A stretch of 64,000 nucleotides of DNA from Flavobacterium johnsoniae (GTDB lineage Bacteria > Bacteroidota > Bacteroidia > Flavobacteriales > Flavobacteriaceae). The DNA lies in assembly GCF_030388325.1 (NCBI RefSeq), contig NZ_CP103794.1:3410001-3474000 (forward strand), given 5' to 3'. Under the pieces are notes generated by a model. The model had not been told where the DNA came from, did no database searches, and saw only the letters and a program-made list of their open reading frames with translations. Within the stretch, counting starts at the first letter, position 1, and every line of letters begins with the position of its first letter. A program made the position numbers and the translations under genes. This document shows positions 62,695 to 64,000 of this stretch, piece after piece.

Positions 62695-64000
62695 CTAGTG
62701 CCTGCGGAAGAGTTCCACATCATTTACCGATAAGCGCTCATTGAGCCATTTCTGCAGTTTTTCGCTGTCGGTTCTGGAAAGGTCTTTTGACGCGTCATAG
62801 ATAACAGCCGTTATCGAAGTAATGCTGTCTTTAGGGCTTACAAGGGTATTTCTGCTGATCGATAATGAATTGACGGCAGGGTAGAGCGCGCGGGTTTCTT
62901 TGAGGATCTGGCGGCTGTCAAATTTCTTTGCGGCCAGTTCTTTCTCCAGCTGCATGATCCTGACATCTTTCAGGTTCATTTCATTTTCGCTGCTTTTGAT
63001 CTGGCTTAGGATATCTCCCTTCAAGGCATTGAAACGGTCGGTGCTGTCCTGGCGGATCAGCAGCCGTGTGCCGGCAAGGTATTTGTTCCGGCTGAGTCTT
63101 TGGGCCAGGTCTTTTATTTCTGCCTCAGAAAAGCGTTTTGAGAGGAAGGCCAGTTCGAGCTTTTTGTTTTTAGGGTTGAAGTCCGTCTTTCTGTAGACGA
63201 TGGTATATCCTTTGGCGGAAAATTCATTTTCAATAAAAAGATCCGCATTTTTTTTGAACTGCTGTTCCCTGTAAAGCGAATAGGCAAGATAGCTGCTGGG
63301 CACCAGCATAACAGTGATCAGAAAGGCGATGATGTATCTGACCCTTTTCTGATGGGTTTCATCTATCTGCTTTACGGGGGGATAGTTCAGATATTTTATA
63401 ATCAGAAAGGTGGCGATACCTATAAAGACACAGTTGATGCTGTAGAGGTAGAAAGCCCCCAGAAAAAATTTCCACTGTCCGGTTGCCAGTCCGTAACCTG
63501 CCGTACAGAGCGGCGGCATAAGCGCTGTTGCAATGGCCACACCGGGAATCGGGTTCCCTTTTTCGGACCTGGTCACGGCAATAACCCCCACGAGTCCTCC
63601 AAAGAAGGCTATCAGGATATCGTAAATATTGGGAGCGGTTCTGGCCAGCAGTTCGGACTGCACGTCCTTAAAGGGGCTCATGTAAAAATAAAGGGCGGAT
63701 ACCGCAAGACTTACAGCAGTTGCCGTAAGCAGGTTATTAAGTGATTTCTTAAGCAGAGAGAAGTCATAGATGCCCAAAGCAAACCCGGCGCCTACTATCG
63801 GCCCCATTAAAGGGGATATCAGCATGGCTCCGATAATCACCGCGGTGGAGTTTACATTGAGCCCGACCGATGCGACAATTATGGCGCAGGCCAGAATCCA
63901 GAGATTGGCACCTTTGAAGGTGATGTTTTTCTTAACGGCTTCGAGTGTTTTTGCCCTGTCGTCCTCCCCTTCATGAAGGTTCAGCAGATCTGTCAGTATT
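62695..64000 (-). CDS. DUF389 integral membrane protein, 5' end outside the window
   Basis: The reverse frame stays open from the window edge to 62695, at least 434 codons. The translated edge (ILTDLLNLHEGEDDRAKTLE) joins the DUF389 core GLNVNSTAVIIGAMLISPLM and later GGLVGVIAVTRSEKG and GVAIATALMPPLCTAGYG. At least five membrane helices are followed by a long soluble C-terminal domain. The codon at 63838-63840 that opens the short frame is GTG, an internal Val, so the gene starts beyond 64000. Function of the family is unknown. Confidence 0.9.
   Translation of the reverse strand, partial: ILTDLLNLHEGEDDRAKTLEAVKKNITFKGANLWILACAIIVASVGLNVNSTAVIIGAMLISPLMGPIVGAGFALGIYDFSLLKKSLNNLLTATAVSLAVSALYFYMSPFKDVQSELLARTAPNIYDILIAFFGGLVGVIAVTRSEKGNPIPGVAIATALMPPLCTAGYGLATGQWKFFLGAFYLYSINCVFIGIATFLIIKYLNYPPVKQIDETHQKRVRYIIAFLITVMLVPSSYLAYSLYREQQFKKNADLFIENEFSAKGYTIVYRKTDFNPKNKKLELAFLSKRFSEAEIKDLAQRLSRNKYLAGTRLLIRQDSTDRFNALKGDILSQIKSSENEMNLKDVRIMQLEKELAAKKFDSRQILKETRALYPAVNSLSISRNTLVSPKDSITSITAVIYDASKDLSRTDSEKLQKWLNERLSVNDVELFRRH

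Noticed and set aside
1..64000. CRISPR arrays, tRNA or rRNA genes, insertion sequences
   Set aside because: No regularly spaced repeats, cloverleaf or rRNA stretches, and no transposase genes were seen in any region.

Overview
The window is from a member of the Bacteroidota, most likely a Flavobacterium-like genus. The evidence is the SusC/SusD pair, the TraE-TraN conjugation genes typical of this phylum, several promoters of the TTG-N20-TAnnTTTG type, AT-rich DNA, and families largely confined to this phylum (DUF6520, DUF4133/4134, DUF3570/4266, TPR-AraC regulators).

Layout: 1-1779 is a SOS-type mutagenesis pair (dinB and the start of a dnaE-like polymerase gene). 2139-50031 looks like one integrative conjugative element. 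Its left part carries the mobilisation genes (coupling protein, relaxase, MobA) with a hairpin-rich candidate oriT. Its right part carries regulators, a YqaE protein, the transfer operon traE-F-G-I-J-K-M-N with accessory genes, and a large serine recombinase at the extreme right. The exact ends of the element are not visible.

Two cargo blocks lie between the mobilisation and transfer halves. Cargo 1 (6659-15694) has a MauE-type redox membrane protein and a small four-cysteine exported peptide (DUF6520 type) facing a SusC/SusD/S9-peptidase operon; it looks like a peptide export or uptake locus. Cargo 2 (about 15950-30122) is a very AT-rich island built around a single-strand DNA phosphorothioation (Ssp-type) system: sspE, a putative PD-(D/E)XK protein, sspB (DUF4007), sspC (ATPase), sspD (PAPS-reductase-like), then a second DUF262 protein overlapping a Hanks-type protein kinase gene. 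A convergent pair encodes a GHKL ATPase and the cysteine desulfurase SspA. An XRE regulator sits under a perfect 32-bp palindrome, and a roughly 114-nt stem structure lies just upstream. This extended Ssp island is the best candidate for an undescribed arrangement: sulphur is drawn from cysteine by SspA, activated and inserted by SspD with SspB/SspC, sensed by SspE, and possibly signalled through the DUF262-kinase pair and the GHKL ATPase.

Right of the recombinase come a tripartite RND efflux operon (50648-56384), a small exported protein, and a GC-rich block (57238-64000). That block holds a thioredoxin-ApbE-DUF4266-DUF3570 cassette, a VIT-family transporter, a small unknown protein, NhaA, and the 3' part of a DUF389 membrane protein. 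The base composition of this block differs so sharply from the rest that it probably has a separate origin.
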